Shown here: one piece after another, positions 47,168 through 59,660 of the stretch
Position numbering within the stretch: position 1 is the stretch's first letter
Layout: every line of letters starts with the position of its first letter
Assembly (NCBI RefSeq): GCF_003086295.3
Contig: NC_092048.1
Location: 42,036,425-42,100,424 of the forward strand
Reading direction: 5' to 3'
DNA: 64,000 nucleotides
Source of the DNA: Arachis hypogaea
Lineage: Eukaryota; Streptophyta; Magnoliopsida; Fabales; Fabaceae
Program-made: the position numbers and the translations under genes
The notes under the pieces: generated by a model
Told to the model about the DNA's origin: nothing
Databases searched by the model: none
What the model saw: the letters and a program-made list of their open reading frames with translations, nothing else

Positions 47168-48293
47168 CAACACCAAACTTAAATTGTTGCTTGTCCCCAA
47201 GCAACTGAAAATTAAATAGGATAAAAAGAAGAGAATATACTATAAATTCCAAATTATCAATGAAACTTAGCTCCAATTAGATGAGCGGGACTAGTAGCTT
47301 TTTGCCTCTGAACAGTTTTGGCATCTCACTTTATCCCTTGAGGTTTAGAATGATTGGTATCTATAGGAACTCAGAATTAAGATAGTGTTATTGATTCTCC
47401 TAGTTCAGTATTATTGATTCTTGAACACAGTTACTTTATGAGTCTTGGCCGTGACCCTAGGCATTTTGTTTTCCAGCATTACCACCGGATACATAAATGC
47501 CACAGACACATAACTGGGTGAACCTTTTTAGATTGTGACTCAGCTTTGCTAGAGTCCCCAATTAGAGGTGTCCAGAGCTCTTAAGCACACTCTTTTTGAT
47601 TTGGACCACGACTTTAACCGCTTAGTCTCAAGTTTTTACTTGACACCTTCACGCCACAAGCGCATGGTTAGGGACAGCTTGGTTTAGCCGCTTAGGTCAG
47701 GATTTTATTCTTGTGGGCCCTCCTATCCACTGATGCTCAAAACCTTGGATCCTTTTTATTACCCTTGCCTTTTGGTTTAAAGGGATATTGGCTTTTTCTG
47801 CTTGCTTTTTCTTTTTCTTTTTCTTTTATTATTATTTTTTTCTGTTTTTTTTTTCATTTTTTTTCTTCGCAAGCTTTTCACTGCTTTTTCTTGCTTCAAG
47901 AATCAATTTTATGATTTTTCAGCTTATCAATAATATTTCTCATTTTCCATCATTCTTTCAAGAGCCAACAATTTTAACATTCATAAACAACAAATTCAAA
48001 AGACATATGAATTGTTCAAGCATTCGTTCAGAAAACAAAAAGTATTGTCACCACATCAAAATAATTAAACTAATTTCAAGGATGAATTCGAAATCATGTA
48101 CTCTTGTTTTTTTGTGATTAAAAACATTTTTCATTTAAGAAAAGTGATGGATTCATAGGACATTCATAGCTTTAAGGCATAGACACTAAGATACTAATGA
48201 TCATGTAGTAAAGACATAAACATAGATAGAGCACAAGCATAGAAATCGAAAAATAGAAAAATAAGAACAAGGAAATTAAAGAACGGATCCTCC
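47168..48293 (-). other. E2 PPT and 3' non-coding region
   Basis: Begins with the same PPT-adjacent phrase as E1 (CAACACCAAACTTAAA on plus, 47167-47183). A T-rich run is at 47806-47870. No gene. Confidence 0.5.
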
Positions 48294-48564
48294 TTAGTGA
48301 TGGCGGCTAGTTCTCCTTCTTGAAGATCCTATGGAGTGCTTGAGCTCCCCAATGTCTCTTCCTTGCCTTTGTTGCTCCTCTCTGATTTCATGGAGGATAA
48401 TGGGTTACTTTTGTTGAGGTCCATGAGTGGGCTCTCTTGTTTGCTCCATCCTCTTTCTAGTGATAGGCTTTTGAGATGAATATCTCCATCTCTCATGACT
48501 CAGAGTTGGAAGCAATTGCCTTCCCTTTCCTCTTCCTAGAGGTTTCTCCGACCTTAGGTGCCAT
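48294..48564 (-). pseudogene. E2 remnant of env-position ORF
   Basis: Starts MAPKVGETSRKRKGKA at 48564, has stops and a frame change near 48495 and 48405, and ends with a charged tail EIREEQQRQGRDIGELKH and an Arg-rich end before the stop at 48294. E1 has over 370 codons in this slot. Here only a short basic N-terminus and a coiled, charged C-terminus remain, so the central domain appears deleted or replaced. Confidence 0.45.
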
Positions 48565-48599
48565 AAATGGTTATGGAAAAATAAAAAGCAATGCTTTTA

Positions 48600-49129
48600 C
48601 CACACCAAACTTAGAAGGTTTGCTCGTCCTCGAGCAAAAGAAGAAAAAGGGTGTTATCGGAAGGTGTGAAGAAGAGAGAGATAGAGTTGAGGTAGGTGGG
48701 GATCCTGTGGGGTCCACAGATCCTGAGGTGTCAAGGATTTTTCATCCCTGCACCATGTTGGCATGTAAACGCCCCTTGGAGTGCCAATCCTGGCGTTAAA
48801 CGCCAGGTTGCTGCCCATTTCTGGCGTTTAACACCAGCTTTCCTTCCCTTTCTGGCGTTAAACGCCCAGAATGGTGCCAGACTGGGCGTTTAATGCCCAT
48901 TCTGCTACCCTTACTCCTCCTCCAGGGTGTGCTATTTTTAATGCTGTTTTTCATTCTGTTTTTGCTTTTTCAGTTGTTTTTGTGACTCCACATGATCATC
49001 AACCTAAGGAAAATATAAAATAACAATGGAAAATAAATATATATAATTAAAGAACATTGGGTTGCCTCCCAATAAGCGCTTCTTTATTGTCTTTAGCTGG
49101 ACCTTGACTGAGCTTTATTCTAGTCTCAG
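48600..49129 (-). other. E2 spacer with dyad motifs
   Basis: 48601-48640 repeats the PPT-like CTAAGTTTGGTGTG phrase upstream of the ORF remnant. 48765-48905 holds five GGCGTTTAACGCC-type dyads, against ten in E1. Confidence 0.6.
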
Positions 49130-52100
49130 TTTTGAGCATTCTTGCTCAAAATTGCTTTCAAGATAATGTTTGATTCTCTGTCCATTAACAATAAACTTTT
49201 TGTCAGAGTCAATATCCTAAAGCTCTACATATCCATATGGTGACACACTTGTTATCACATATGGTCCCCTCCACCGGGATTTCAATTTCCCAGGGAATAA
49301 TCTGAGCCTAGAGTTAAACAGCAAAACCTTCTGTCCTGGTTCAAAGACTCTAGATGACAATTTCTTGTCATGCCACCTTTTTTATTTCTCTTTATAAATT
49401 TTTGCATTTTCAAAAGCATTGAGTCTGAATTCCTCTAGCTTATTCAGCTGGAGCAATCTTTTCTCTCCGGCTAACTTAGCATCCAGGTTTAGGAACTTGG
49501 TTTTCCAGTAGGCTTTATGTTCCAGTTTCACGGGCAGATGACAGGCCTTGCCATACACGAGCTGGTATGGAGAGGTTCCTATAGGAGTCTTGAATGCTGT
49601 TCTGTATGCCCACAGAGCATCATCCAAGCTTTTTGCCCCAATCCTTTCTATGGGCAATTACAGTCCGTTCTAGGATTCTTTTTAGTTCTCTATTAGAGAC
49701 TTCAGCCTGCCCATTTGTCTGTGGATGATATGGAGTTGCTACTTTATGGCTAATCCCATATCGGACCATAGCAGAGTAAAGATGTTTATTGCAGAAATGA
49801 GTGCCCTCGTCACTGATTAGTACTCTGGGAACACCAAATCTGCTGAAGATATGTTTTTGGAGGAACTTCAGCACTGTCTTAGTATCATTAGTGGGTGTGG
49901 CAATTGCTTCTACCCATTTAGATATGTAGTCTACTGCTACCAGAATGTACGTGTTTGAGTATGATGGTGGGAAAGGACCCATGAAGTCAATACCCCATAC
50001 ATCAAATAACTCAATCTCTAAGATCCCTTGTTGAGGCATGGCATAACCATGAGGTAAGTTACCAGCTCTTTGGCAACTGTCACAGTTACACACAAACTCT
50101 CGGGCATCTTTATAGAAAGTAGGCCAGTAGAAGCCACATTGGAGGACCTTAGTGGCTGTTCGCTCACCTCTGAAATGTCCTCCATACTGTGATCCATGGC
50201 AGTGCCATAGGATCTTCTGTGCCTCTTCTCTGGGTACGCATCTGCGGATCATTCCGTCTGTACATCTCTTAAAGAGATATGGTTCATCCCATAAGTAGCA
50301 CTTTGCATCGGAAATTAGTTTTTTCGTTTGCACTCTGCTGTACTCCTTGGGTATGAACCTCACAGCTTTATAATTTGCAATGTCTGCAAACCATGGTGCT
50401 TCCTGAATGGCAAAGAGTTGCTCATCCAAAAAGGTCTCAGATATCTCAGTAGGAGGGAGGGACGCCCCTGCTATTGGTTCTATCCGGGACAGGTGATCAG
50501 CTACCTGGTTCTCTGTCCCTTTTCTGTCTCTTATTTCTATATCAAACTCTTGCAGAAGCAACACCCATCTTATGAGCCTGGGTTTTGAATCTTGCTTTGT
50601 GAGTAGGTATTTAAGAGCAGCATGGTCAGTATACACAATCACTTTTGAACCTACTAAATAGGATCTAAACTTGTCAATGGCATAAACCACTGCAAGTAAC
50701 TCTTTTTCTGTGGTTGTGTAATTCTTCTGTGCATCATTTAAAACACGGCTAGCATAGTAAATGACGTGCAGAAGCTTGTTATACCTCTGTCCCAACACTG
50801 CACCAATGGCATGGTCACTGGCATCACACATTAGTTCGAATGGTAATGTCCAGTCTGGTGCAGAGATGACTGGTGCTGTGACCAGCTTAGCTTTCAAGGT
50901 CTCAAACGGCTACAGACACTCTGTGTCAAACACAAATGGTATGTCAGCAGCTAGCAGATTGCTCAGAGGTTTTGCAATTTTTGAAAAATCCTTTATAAAC
51001 CTCTTATAGAATCCTGCATGCCCCAGAAAGCTTCTGATTACCTTAACATTGGCATGTAGTGGTAATTTTTCAATTACCTCTACCTTAGCTTGATCCATCT
51101 CTATTCCCTTGTTTGAAATTTTGTGCCCAAGGACAATTCCTTCAGTCACCATAAAGTGACATTTCTCCCAGTTTAAAACTAGGTTAGGCTCTTGGCACCT
51201 TTTCAGAACAAGTGCTAGATGGTCAAGACAGGAGCTGAATGAGTCTCCAAATACTGAGAAGTCATCCATGAAGACTTCCAGAAATTTCTCTACCATATCA
51301 GAGAAGATAGAGAGCATGCACCTCTGAAAGGTTGCAGGTGCATTGCACAGACCAAAAGGCATCCTTCTGTAGGCAAATACTCCAGATGGACATGTGAATG
51401 CTGTTTTCTCTTGGTCTTGAGGATCTACTGCAATTTGGTTGTAACCTTAATAGCCATCCAAAAAGCAGTAGTATTCATGACCTGCTAGTCTCTCTAGTAT
51501 CTGGTCTATGAATGGTAAAGAAAAATGATCCTTTCTGGTGGCTGTATTAAGCCTTCTGTAGTCAATACACATACGCCACCCTGTAACTGTTCTTGTAGGA
51601 ACCAGTTCATTCTTTTCATTATGAACCACTGTCATGCCTCCCTTCTTGGGGACAACGTCAACAGGGCTTACCCAGGGGATATCAGAAATAGGATAAATAA
51701 TCTTAGCCTCTAGTAACTTAGTGACCTCTTTCTGCACCACCTCCTTTATGGCTGGATTTAGCCGCCTCTGTGGTTAAACCACTGGCTTAGCATCATCCTC
51801 CAATAGGATCTTATGCATGCATCTTGCTGGGCTAATGCCTTTAAGATCACTTATGGACCACCCAAGAGCTGTCTTGTGTGTCCTTAGCACTTGAATTAGT
51901 GCTTTCTCTTCCTGTGAATTTAAATCAGAGCTTATGATCACTGGAAAAGTGTCACCTTCTCCCAGAAATGCATATTTCAGGGATCGTGGTAGTGGTTTGA
52001 GCTCGGGTTTAGGAGGCTTATCTTCTTCCTGAGGAATTTTCAGAGGTTCTTTTATTTCCTCTGATTTCTCCAGATCAGGCTGAACATCTTTAAAGATGTC

Positions 52101-53562
52101 CTCTAGCTCTAATTCGAGACTTTCAGTCATATTGATCTCTTCCACCAAAGAGTCAATAATATCAGCGCTCATGCAGTCATTTGATGTGTCTGGATGCTGC
52201 ATAGCTTTGACAACATTTAACTTGAACTCATCCTCATTGAATCTCAGGGTCACTTCCCCTTTTTGTACATCAATAAGAGTTCGTCCAGTTGCTAGAAAAG
52301 GTCTTCCTAGAATGAGAGTTGCACTCTTGTGTTCCTCCATTTCTAGCACTACAAAGTCAGTGGAAAAGGAAAATGACCCAACCTTGACAATCATGTCCTC
52401 AATTATGCCTGATGGATATTTAATGGAGCCATCAGCAAGTTGAAGACATATCCGGGTTGGTTTGAATTCTTCAGTCAAGCCAAGCTTTCTGATAGTGGAT
52501 GCAGGTATTAGGTTGATACTTGCTCCAAGGTCACATAGAGCTGTCTTGGTACAAGCACCCTCTAATGTGCATGGTATCATAAAGCTTTCTGGATCTTTAA
52601 GCTTCTCTGGTAAGCTTTTCAGAATGATTGCACTGCATTCTTCAGTGAGAAACACCTTATTAGTTTCTCTCCAATCCTTCTTATGACTTAAGATCTCTTT
52701 CATGAACTTAGCATAAGAGGGTATTTGCTCAAGTGCCTCTGTAAATGGGATCTTTATCTCAAGAGTCCTGAGATAGTCTGTAAAGCGGGCAAATTATTTA
52801 TCCTGCTCCGCTTGGCGGAGTTTCTGAGGATAAGGCATCTTGGCTTTATATTCTTCAACCTTAATTGCTACAGGTTTATTCCCTACAGAGGTGGTTGGAG
52901 AAGCCTTCTTAGAGGGGTTACTATCAGCACTTGCAGGTGTCTGATCCCTCATTGGCGTTTGAACGCCAGGATTGGGTGCTGGATGGGCGTTTAACGCCAG
53001 CTTCCCACCCTTTTCTGGCATTTAAACGCCAAAACTGGGCAAGGAATGGGCGTTCAACTCCAAGTTTTCTCCCTTTTCTGGCATTTGAACGCCAGAAGTG
53101 GGCATCCACTGGGCGTTTGACGCCAATCTTTCACCCTTTTCTGGTGTTTGAACGCCAGAATTATTCCTCTCTGGGCTCTTATTGTCCTCAGAGGGATTTT
53201 GGACAATGGTTTGGCCATCCTCTATCAGTTGTTCCTTTCTTGGCTTTCTGCTACTTTGAGCTGAATTATTCAATGTCTTCCCGCTCCTTAGTTGGACAGC
53301 TTGGCATTCTTCTGTTATCTGTTTAGATAGCTGCTGTCTTGTCTGATTCAATTGTGCTTCTATACTTTTGTTAGCATTTTTGGTGTCTTGGAGCATCTCT
53401 TTAAATTCTGCTAATTGTTTTGTCATAAGGAGAAATTACTGATTAAGTTCAACAATCTGTTCTTGAGGATTAGGATTAGTAGTTACTGCCCTAGCCTCTT
53501 CTTTTATGGAGGACTCACTGCTTGAGTACAGATGTTGATTTCTAGCAACTATATCTATGAGT
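49130..53562 (-). pseudogene. E2 gag C-terminus, protease, RT, RNase H, integrase (broken)
   Basis: Blocks in order on the minus strand. 53562-52794 is the gag end with dyad-encoded SGVQTPEKG-type units. 52703-51774 is protease (CDLGASINLIP). 51740-50910 is RT (MPFGLCNAPATFQRC, FMDDFSVFG). 50897-49620 is RNase H and integrase with an intact DDE triad ([26 protein letters not shown]). A frameshift near 49640 leads to the C-terminal part, 49657-49130. Stops occur near 53022, 52794, 51774, 51444, 50907 and 49382. Two of these (52794 and 50907 sites) are shared with E3 and one (49382) with E1. Not translatable as a polyprotein. Confidence 0.88.
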
Positions 53563-54819
53563 TCTTCTTCATGCACGCAAGGCTCCTTCCATGGCTAGCT
53601 ATATGTTGGTGGATCACTGTTGTCAATGGCTACCATCCATTCTCTCAGTGAAAATGGTCCAAATGCGCTGTCACCGCACGGCTAATCATCTGTCGATTCT
53701 CACTCATGTTGGAATAGGATCCATTGATCCTTTTGCGTCTGTCACTACGCCCAGCACTCGTGAGTTTGAAGCTCGTCATAGTCATCCCTTCCCAGATTCT
53801 ACTCGGAATACCACAGACAAGGTTTAGACTTTCCAGATCTCAGGAATGGCCGCCAATAATTCTAGCCTATACCACGAAGGTTCTAATCTTAGATTAGAAA
53901 CCCAAGAGATATGCACTCAAGCTATTGCAGATAGAACGGAGGTGGTTGTCAGGAACACGTTCATAGGTGAGAATAATGATGAGTGTCACGGATCATCACA
54001 TTCATCAAGTTGAAATGCGAGTGAATATCTTAGAATAGAAACAACCGTGATAGAATGGAAAACAGTAATAATTGCATTAATTTATCGAGACACAGCAGAG
54101 CTCCTCACCCCCAACCATGGGGTTTAGAGACTCATGCCGTAGAGAATACAATATGAAATGTGTGTAGTGTCATGAGGTACAAGATGAATCACTAAAAGTA
54201 GTTTTTATAATAAACTAGTGACCTAGGGTTATAGAAGATGAGTAAGCTAGAATAGTTAGTGTAGAAATCCACTTCTGGGGCCCACTTGGTGTGTGCTTGG
54301 GCTGAGAATTGAAGCTTTCACGTGTAGAGACCTTTCTTGGAGTTAAACGCCAGCTTTTGTGCCAGTTTGGGCGTTTAACTCCAGCTTTCATGCCAGTTCT
54401 GGCGTTTTTGACGCTAGAATTTCTATGCTGACTTAGAACGCCGATTTGGGCCATCAAATCTCGGGTAAAGTATGGACTATTATCTATTGCTGGAAAGCCC
54501 AGGATGTCTACTTTTCAACGCAATTAAGAGCGCACCAATTGAGCTTCTGTAACTCCAGAAAATCCACTTCGAGTGTAGGGAGGTCAGAATCTAACAGCAT
54601 CTGCAGTCCTTTTTCAGCCTCTGAATCAGATTTTTGCTCAGGTCCCTCAATTTCAGCCAGAAAATACCTGAAATCACAAAAAAATACACAAACTCATAGT
54701 AAAGTCCAGAAATATAATTTTTGAATAAAAACTAATAAAAACATAATAAAAACTAACTAAAATATACTAAAAACATACTAAAAGCAATGCCAAAAAGCGT
54801 ATAAATTATCCGCTCATCA
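53563..54819 (-). repeat. E2 5' LTR, 3'-truncated
   Basis: Begins TGATGAGCGG (minus) at 54819 and ends within the LTR, at the TTCTTCTTCATGCACGCAAGG stretch, where it joins gag. Dyads are at 54340-54450. Confidence 0.88.
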
Positions 54820-55916
54820 TACACAAATCCTATTACCTTGAAAAAGAAAACAATCATGCTTATAGAATTTGTTATGTACACCATGTTCACATGCAGCATA
54901 GATAGAGGCAAAATCAAAATCAGTTGCATACAATTCCTTCATACACTCAAAACCTAACAACTTAGAAGTAAGGGTTGTGATTAAGGAATACCTTCTAGAT
55001 AATGCATCACCAACCACATTCTCTTTACCTTGCTTATAGGCGATTACGTATGGAAAGGATTCAAGGAATCCTATCAATTTTTCATGTCTCTTATTCAGCT
55101 TCCCTTGACCCTTCAAGTGTTTGAGGAATTCATGGTCAGTATACACCACAAATTTTTTAGGTAGCAAATAATGCTGCCACACTTTCAAAGCTCTCACCAA
55201 GGCATAAAGCTCCTTATCATAAGTTGAGTAGTTGAGACGGGCTCCATTCAACTTCTCACTGAAATAGGCGATTGCTCGCTTCTCCTGCATCAAAACAGCA
55301 CTTACACCAATTTCGAAAGCATCACATTCTATTTCAAAAGTTTTAGAAAAATTTGGCAAAATAAGAATGGGGGCAGAACACAATAATTATTTCAAGGTGT
55401 TAAAGGCAAGTTCTTGTTCTTGATCCCATTTAAAGCCGATATGTTTCTTGATGATTTTAGTTAAGGGTACCACAATAGCAAAATTTTTTTTAACAAACCT
55501 CCTATAAAAACCCGCAAGACCATGAAAACTTCGAACATCAGAGATACTCTGAGGTTTGGGCCATTCTTTAATAGCCTTCACCTTCTCGTCATCTACCTCA
55601 ATCCCTTCAGAACTTATCACAAAACCTAGGAACATGACTTTACTCAGACAGAACGAGCACTTTTGGAGATTAGCATACAATTTTTTCTTTCTAAGTACCT
55701 CTAAAATAGATTGAACATGCAAAACATGATCATCAAGATATTTACTATAGATAAGGATATCATCAAAATAAACAACTACAAATTTACTTAAAAATTCTCG
55801 CAAAACATGATTCGTTAATCTCATGAATGTACTAGGTGCATTAGTCAATCCAAATGGCATAACTAACCACACATACAAACCATATTTAGTTTTAAAAGAT
55901 GTTTTCTATTCATCAC
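54820..55916 (-). pseudogene. E4 reverse transcriptase and RNase H, 5'-interrupted
   Basis: RT reads from 55878 ([21 protein letters not shown], then [12 protein letters not shown] and [13 protein letters not shown]), with a stop near 55384 in the same frame. RNase H follows ([44 protein letters not shown]) up to the E2 junction at 54824. The N-terminal RT part is cut off by E3 at 55917. A stop also lies just upstream, near 55907. Reading frames on the two sides of E2 agree once the TACAC duplication is allowed for. Confidence 0.85.
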
Positions 55917-57466
55917 TGATGAGCGGATAATTTATACCCTTTTTGGCAGTATTTTTAAGTAGTTTTTAGTATAATTTAGTTACTTTTTATTATATTTTTA
56001 TTAGTTTTTATTCAAAAATCACATTTCTGGGCTTTACTATGAGTTTGTGTATTTTTCTGTCATTTCAGATATTTTCTGGCTGAAATTGAAGGACCTGAGC
56101 AAAAACCTGATTCAGAGGCTGAAAAAGGACTGCAGATGCTGTTGGATTCTGACCTCCCTACACTCGAACTGGATTTTATGGAGCCACAGAAGCCCAATTG
56201 ACGCGCTCTCAATTGAGTGGGAAAGTAGACATCCTGGGCTTTCCATTAATATATAATAGTTCATACTTTGCTCAAGATTTGATGGCCTAAACCAGCGTCC
56301 AAAGTCAGCCTAAAACTGTCTGGCGTAAAACGCCAGAACTGGCACCTTTTTCGGCGTTAAACGCCCATTCTGGCACCTGGGGTGGCGTTTAACGCCAACT
56401 TTGGACATATGAACGTGAAAGCTTGAAATCTCAGCCCAGGCACACACCAAGTGGGTCCCAGAAGTTGAATTCTACACTATCTGCACTTAGTTACTCATTT
56501 TCTGTAAACCTAGGTTACTAGTCTAGTATAAAAACTACTTTTAGAGATTCATTGAGTGCCTTATGATATTTTTACACTTCATATTGTATTTATGACGGCA
56601 TGAGTCTCTAAACCCCATAGGTGGGGGTGAGGAGCTCTGCTGTGTTTCAATGGATTAATGCAATTACTACTGTTTTCTATTTAATCACGGTTGATTCTAT
56701 TCTAAGATACTCATTTGTACTTCAATCTGGAGAAGATGATGATCCGTGACACTCATCATTATTCTCAAATCTATGAACACGTGCCTGACAACCACTCCCA
56801 TTCTATCCGAGCTCAACGTAGTCATTGGACGATAGCTTGAGTGCGTATCTCTTGGGTTTCTGATCCACGGACCGAGTCCGGAGGTTAGAACCTTCGTGGT
56901 ATAGGCTAGAACCAATTGACAGCATTTCTGGGATCTAGAAAGTCTAAATCTTGTCTGTGGTATTCCGAGTAGGATATGAAAGGAGATGATTGTAACGAGC
57001 TTCAAACCTGTGAATGTTGGGCGCAGTGACAGTGTGCAAAAGGACAAGGGTCCTATTCCGACGCTAGTGGGAACCGACAGATGATTAGCCGTGTGGTGAC
57101 AGCGCCTGGTATTTTTCATTCGAGAGGATCATACAGCTTGCCATGGAAAGAGCCGTGCGTGTTTGGAGAAGAAGACAGTAGGAAAGCAGAGATTCAAATG
57201 ACAGAGCATCTCCGGAACCTCAACCTGTTTCTCGTTACTGAATTACAAGTACCATTTATTTTATGTTATTTATTCTTCATAAACACAATTATTTTTATTA
57301 CTAATTTCCTGACTAAGAGTTACGAAATAACCATAGCTTGCTTCAAGCCAACAATCTTTGTGGGATCGACCCTTACTCACGTAAGGTATTACTTGGACGA
57401 CCCAGTGCACTTACTGGTTAGTTGTGCGGAGTTGTGAAAAGTGTGATTTACAATTTCGTGCACCAA
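55917..57466 (+). repeat. E3 5' LTR
   Basis: 1550 bp, TGATGAGCGG...GTGCACCA, with dyad motifs at 56325-56395. Confidence 0.93.
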
Positions 57467-57472
57467 GTTTTT

Positions 57473-57490
57473 GGCGCCGTTGCCGAGGAT
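57473..57490 (+). other. E3 primer-binding site (tRNA-Asp)
   Basis: TGGCGCCGTTGCCGAGGA, six bases after the LTR, with one change from the tRNA-Asp complement. Confidence 0.85.
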
Positions 57491-58330
57491 TGTTCAAGTT
57501 TGGACAACTGACGGTTTATTTTGTTGCTTAGATTAGGAAAAAATTATCTTTTTGGTTTAGAGTCACTAAAATTGAGTCTTCTATTATTGTTTTTGATTAA
57601 AATTTTAGAATCATTATTTTCTTTTTCCTAAATTATTTTCAAAATTTTTTGTTAAAACCAATAACTTCATAATTTAGTCTTCTGTTTGAGTTTAGTTTTA
57701 TATTTTAAGTTTGGTGTCAATTGCATGATTTTATTTTTCTTTCAATTTTTCGAATTATTAGTGTCTAAAATATAAAAATTTTTAAGTTTGGTGTCCTTTG
57801 TGTTTCTATTTTCTAAAAAAATTTTAAATTTTGTTCTTGGTGTTCATCTTGAGCTTCAAAGTGTTCTTGGTGTTCATCTTGACATTTAAGGTTTCCTTGT
57901 TTGTTTCCTTTGTTTTGATCTAAAAAAATTCTAAGTTTGGTGTCATTTTATTGTTTTTCTCTTTCCTCATTAAATTCAAAAATATCTTTTCTATTTATTT
58001 AATTGAATTTTTGAAAATTTCAAAAAAAAAAAATTTTAGATTTCTATTTTAAAACTTTTATTTTATCTTATCTTAGTTTTAAAATTTCAAAATTCAAAAT
58101 CCTTTTCAAAAATCATATCCAAAGTTTTTCAAATCTTCTTAATTAAGTAATTATTTTAGTTTTCGAATTTATTTTTCTTTTTTTCTTTTAGGTTTTGAAA
58201 TTTATATTTTAATTTCTAATTATTTTAATTTATCTTATTTTTTTATTTATTCGGTTTATTTTTAATTAAATAAAATAAAAAACAAAAATATATTTTATTT
58301 TCAATTCACATTAATTCCTTTTTCTCCGTC
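57491..58330 (+). other. E3 5' leader
   Basis: T-rich and non-coding, with TTTAAGTTTGGTGT-like repeats near 57706, 57782 and 57930, as in the E1 leader. No tRNA-like half was seen. Confidence 0.6.
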
Positions 58331-59660
58331 ATGGACCTAAGTGAAAATGAACAGTCCAAAAGGACTCTGGGATCATATGCTAACACCATTACTGCTATAT
58401 ACGGGAGTAGTATCTGTATACCCCCCATCAGAGCAAGCAGTTTTGAGCTAAATCCTCAACTCATTATCATGGTGCAGCAAAATTGCCAGTATTCCGGTCT
58501 TCCACAGGAAGAACCTACTGAGTTTTTGGCACAATTTTTACAAATTGCTGACACAGTACGTGATAAAGAAGTGGATTAGAATGTCTACAGATTATTACTA
58601 TTTCCATTTTCTGTAAAAGATCAAGCTAAGAGGTGGTTAAATAACCAACCCACAGCAAGCATAAGAACATGGAAACAGTTATCAGACAAATTCCTGAATC
58701 AATATTACCCTCCAAAAAGGATGACACAGCTAAGGCTGGACATCCAAGGCTTTAAACAAGAGGATGATGAATCCCTTTATAATGTCTGGGAGAGGTATAG
58801 AGGGATGCTAAAGAAATGCCCCTTTGAAATATTTTCAGAGTGGGTGCAGTTAGACATCTTTTACTATGGGCTTACAGAAAAAGCTCAAATATCTCTAGAT
58901 CACTCAGCTGGTGGATCTATACATATGAGAAAGACAATTGAAGAGGCTCAAGAGCTCATTAATACAGTTGCTAGAAATCAGCATCTGTATTTAAGCAGTG
59001 AGTCCTCCCTGAAAGAAGAGGCTAAAGCAGTATCTACTGAACTTAGTCCTCAAGAACAAGTTGCTGAACTCAATCAGCAATTGCTTATTATAACAAAACA
59101 GTTTTGTAGAATTCAAAGAGATGCTCCAAGACACTAAAAATTCCAACCAAAATATGGAAGCACAATTGGATCAGACAAGGCAGCAACTATCTAGACAGAT
59201 AACAGAAGAATGCCAAGCTGTTCAATTAAGGAGTGGGAAAACACTGAATGTATCTATCCAAGGTAGAAGGAAGCCAAGAAAGGAACAGCTAATAAAGGAT
59301 AACCAAACCGCTACCCAAAATCCTTCTGAGGACAGTAAGAGCCTAGAGAGGAATGATTCTGGCGTTCAAACGCCAGAAAAGGGTGAAAATATGGCGTTAA
59401 ACCCCCAAGGGATGGCCAGTTCTGGCGTCCAAATGCCAGAAAAGGGTGGCAATCTGGCGTTAAATGCCCATGCAGCCCCAAATTCTGGCGTTCAAATGCC
59501 ACAAAGGGGTCAGACACTTGCAAGTGCTGATAACAACCCCCTTAAGCAGGCTTCTCCAACTACTTCTGTAGGAAATAAACCTGCAGCAACCAAGGTTGAA
59601 GAATATAAAGCTAAGATGCCTTATCCTCAGAAACTCCGTCAAGCAGAACAGGATAAATAA
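58331..59660 (+). pseudogene. E3 gag, broken
   Basis: Starts MDLSENEQSKRTL at 58331. A stop near 58577 follows DKEVD. It continues through the capsid-like RWLNNQPTASIRTW region and ERYRGMLKKCPFEIFSEW. A frameshift near 59105 occurs before the linker. The linker (59355-59520) is encoded largely by dyad motifs (SGVQTPEKGENMALN, SGVQMPEKGGNLALNA). It ends at TAA 59658-59660, a stop shared with E2 but absent from E1. Confidence 0.88.

Larger units (their letters stand above)
45727..54819 (-). mobile_element. E2: Athila-family element with 5' deletion, TSD TACAC
   Basis: Minus-strand element of the same family as E1, nested in E4. The target duplication TACAC is exact (45722-45726 and 54820-54824). 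The 3' LTR is 45727-47167. At the 5' end only the first ~1257 bp of the LTR survive (54819-53563) and are joined directly to gag, so the LTR 3' end, the PBS, the leader and the gag start are missing. Pol is present with several stops and frameshifts. Confidence 0.9.
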
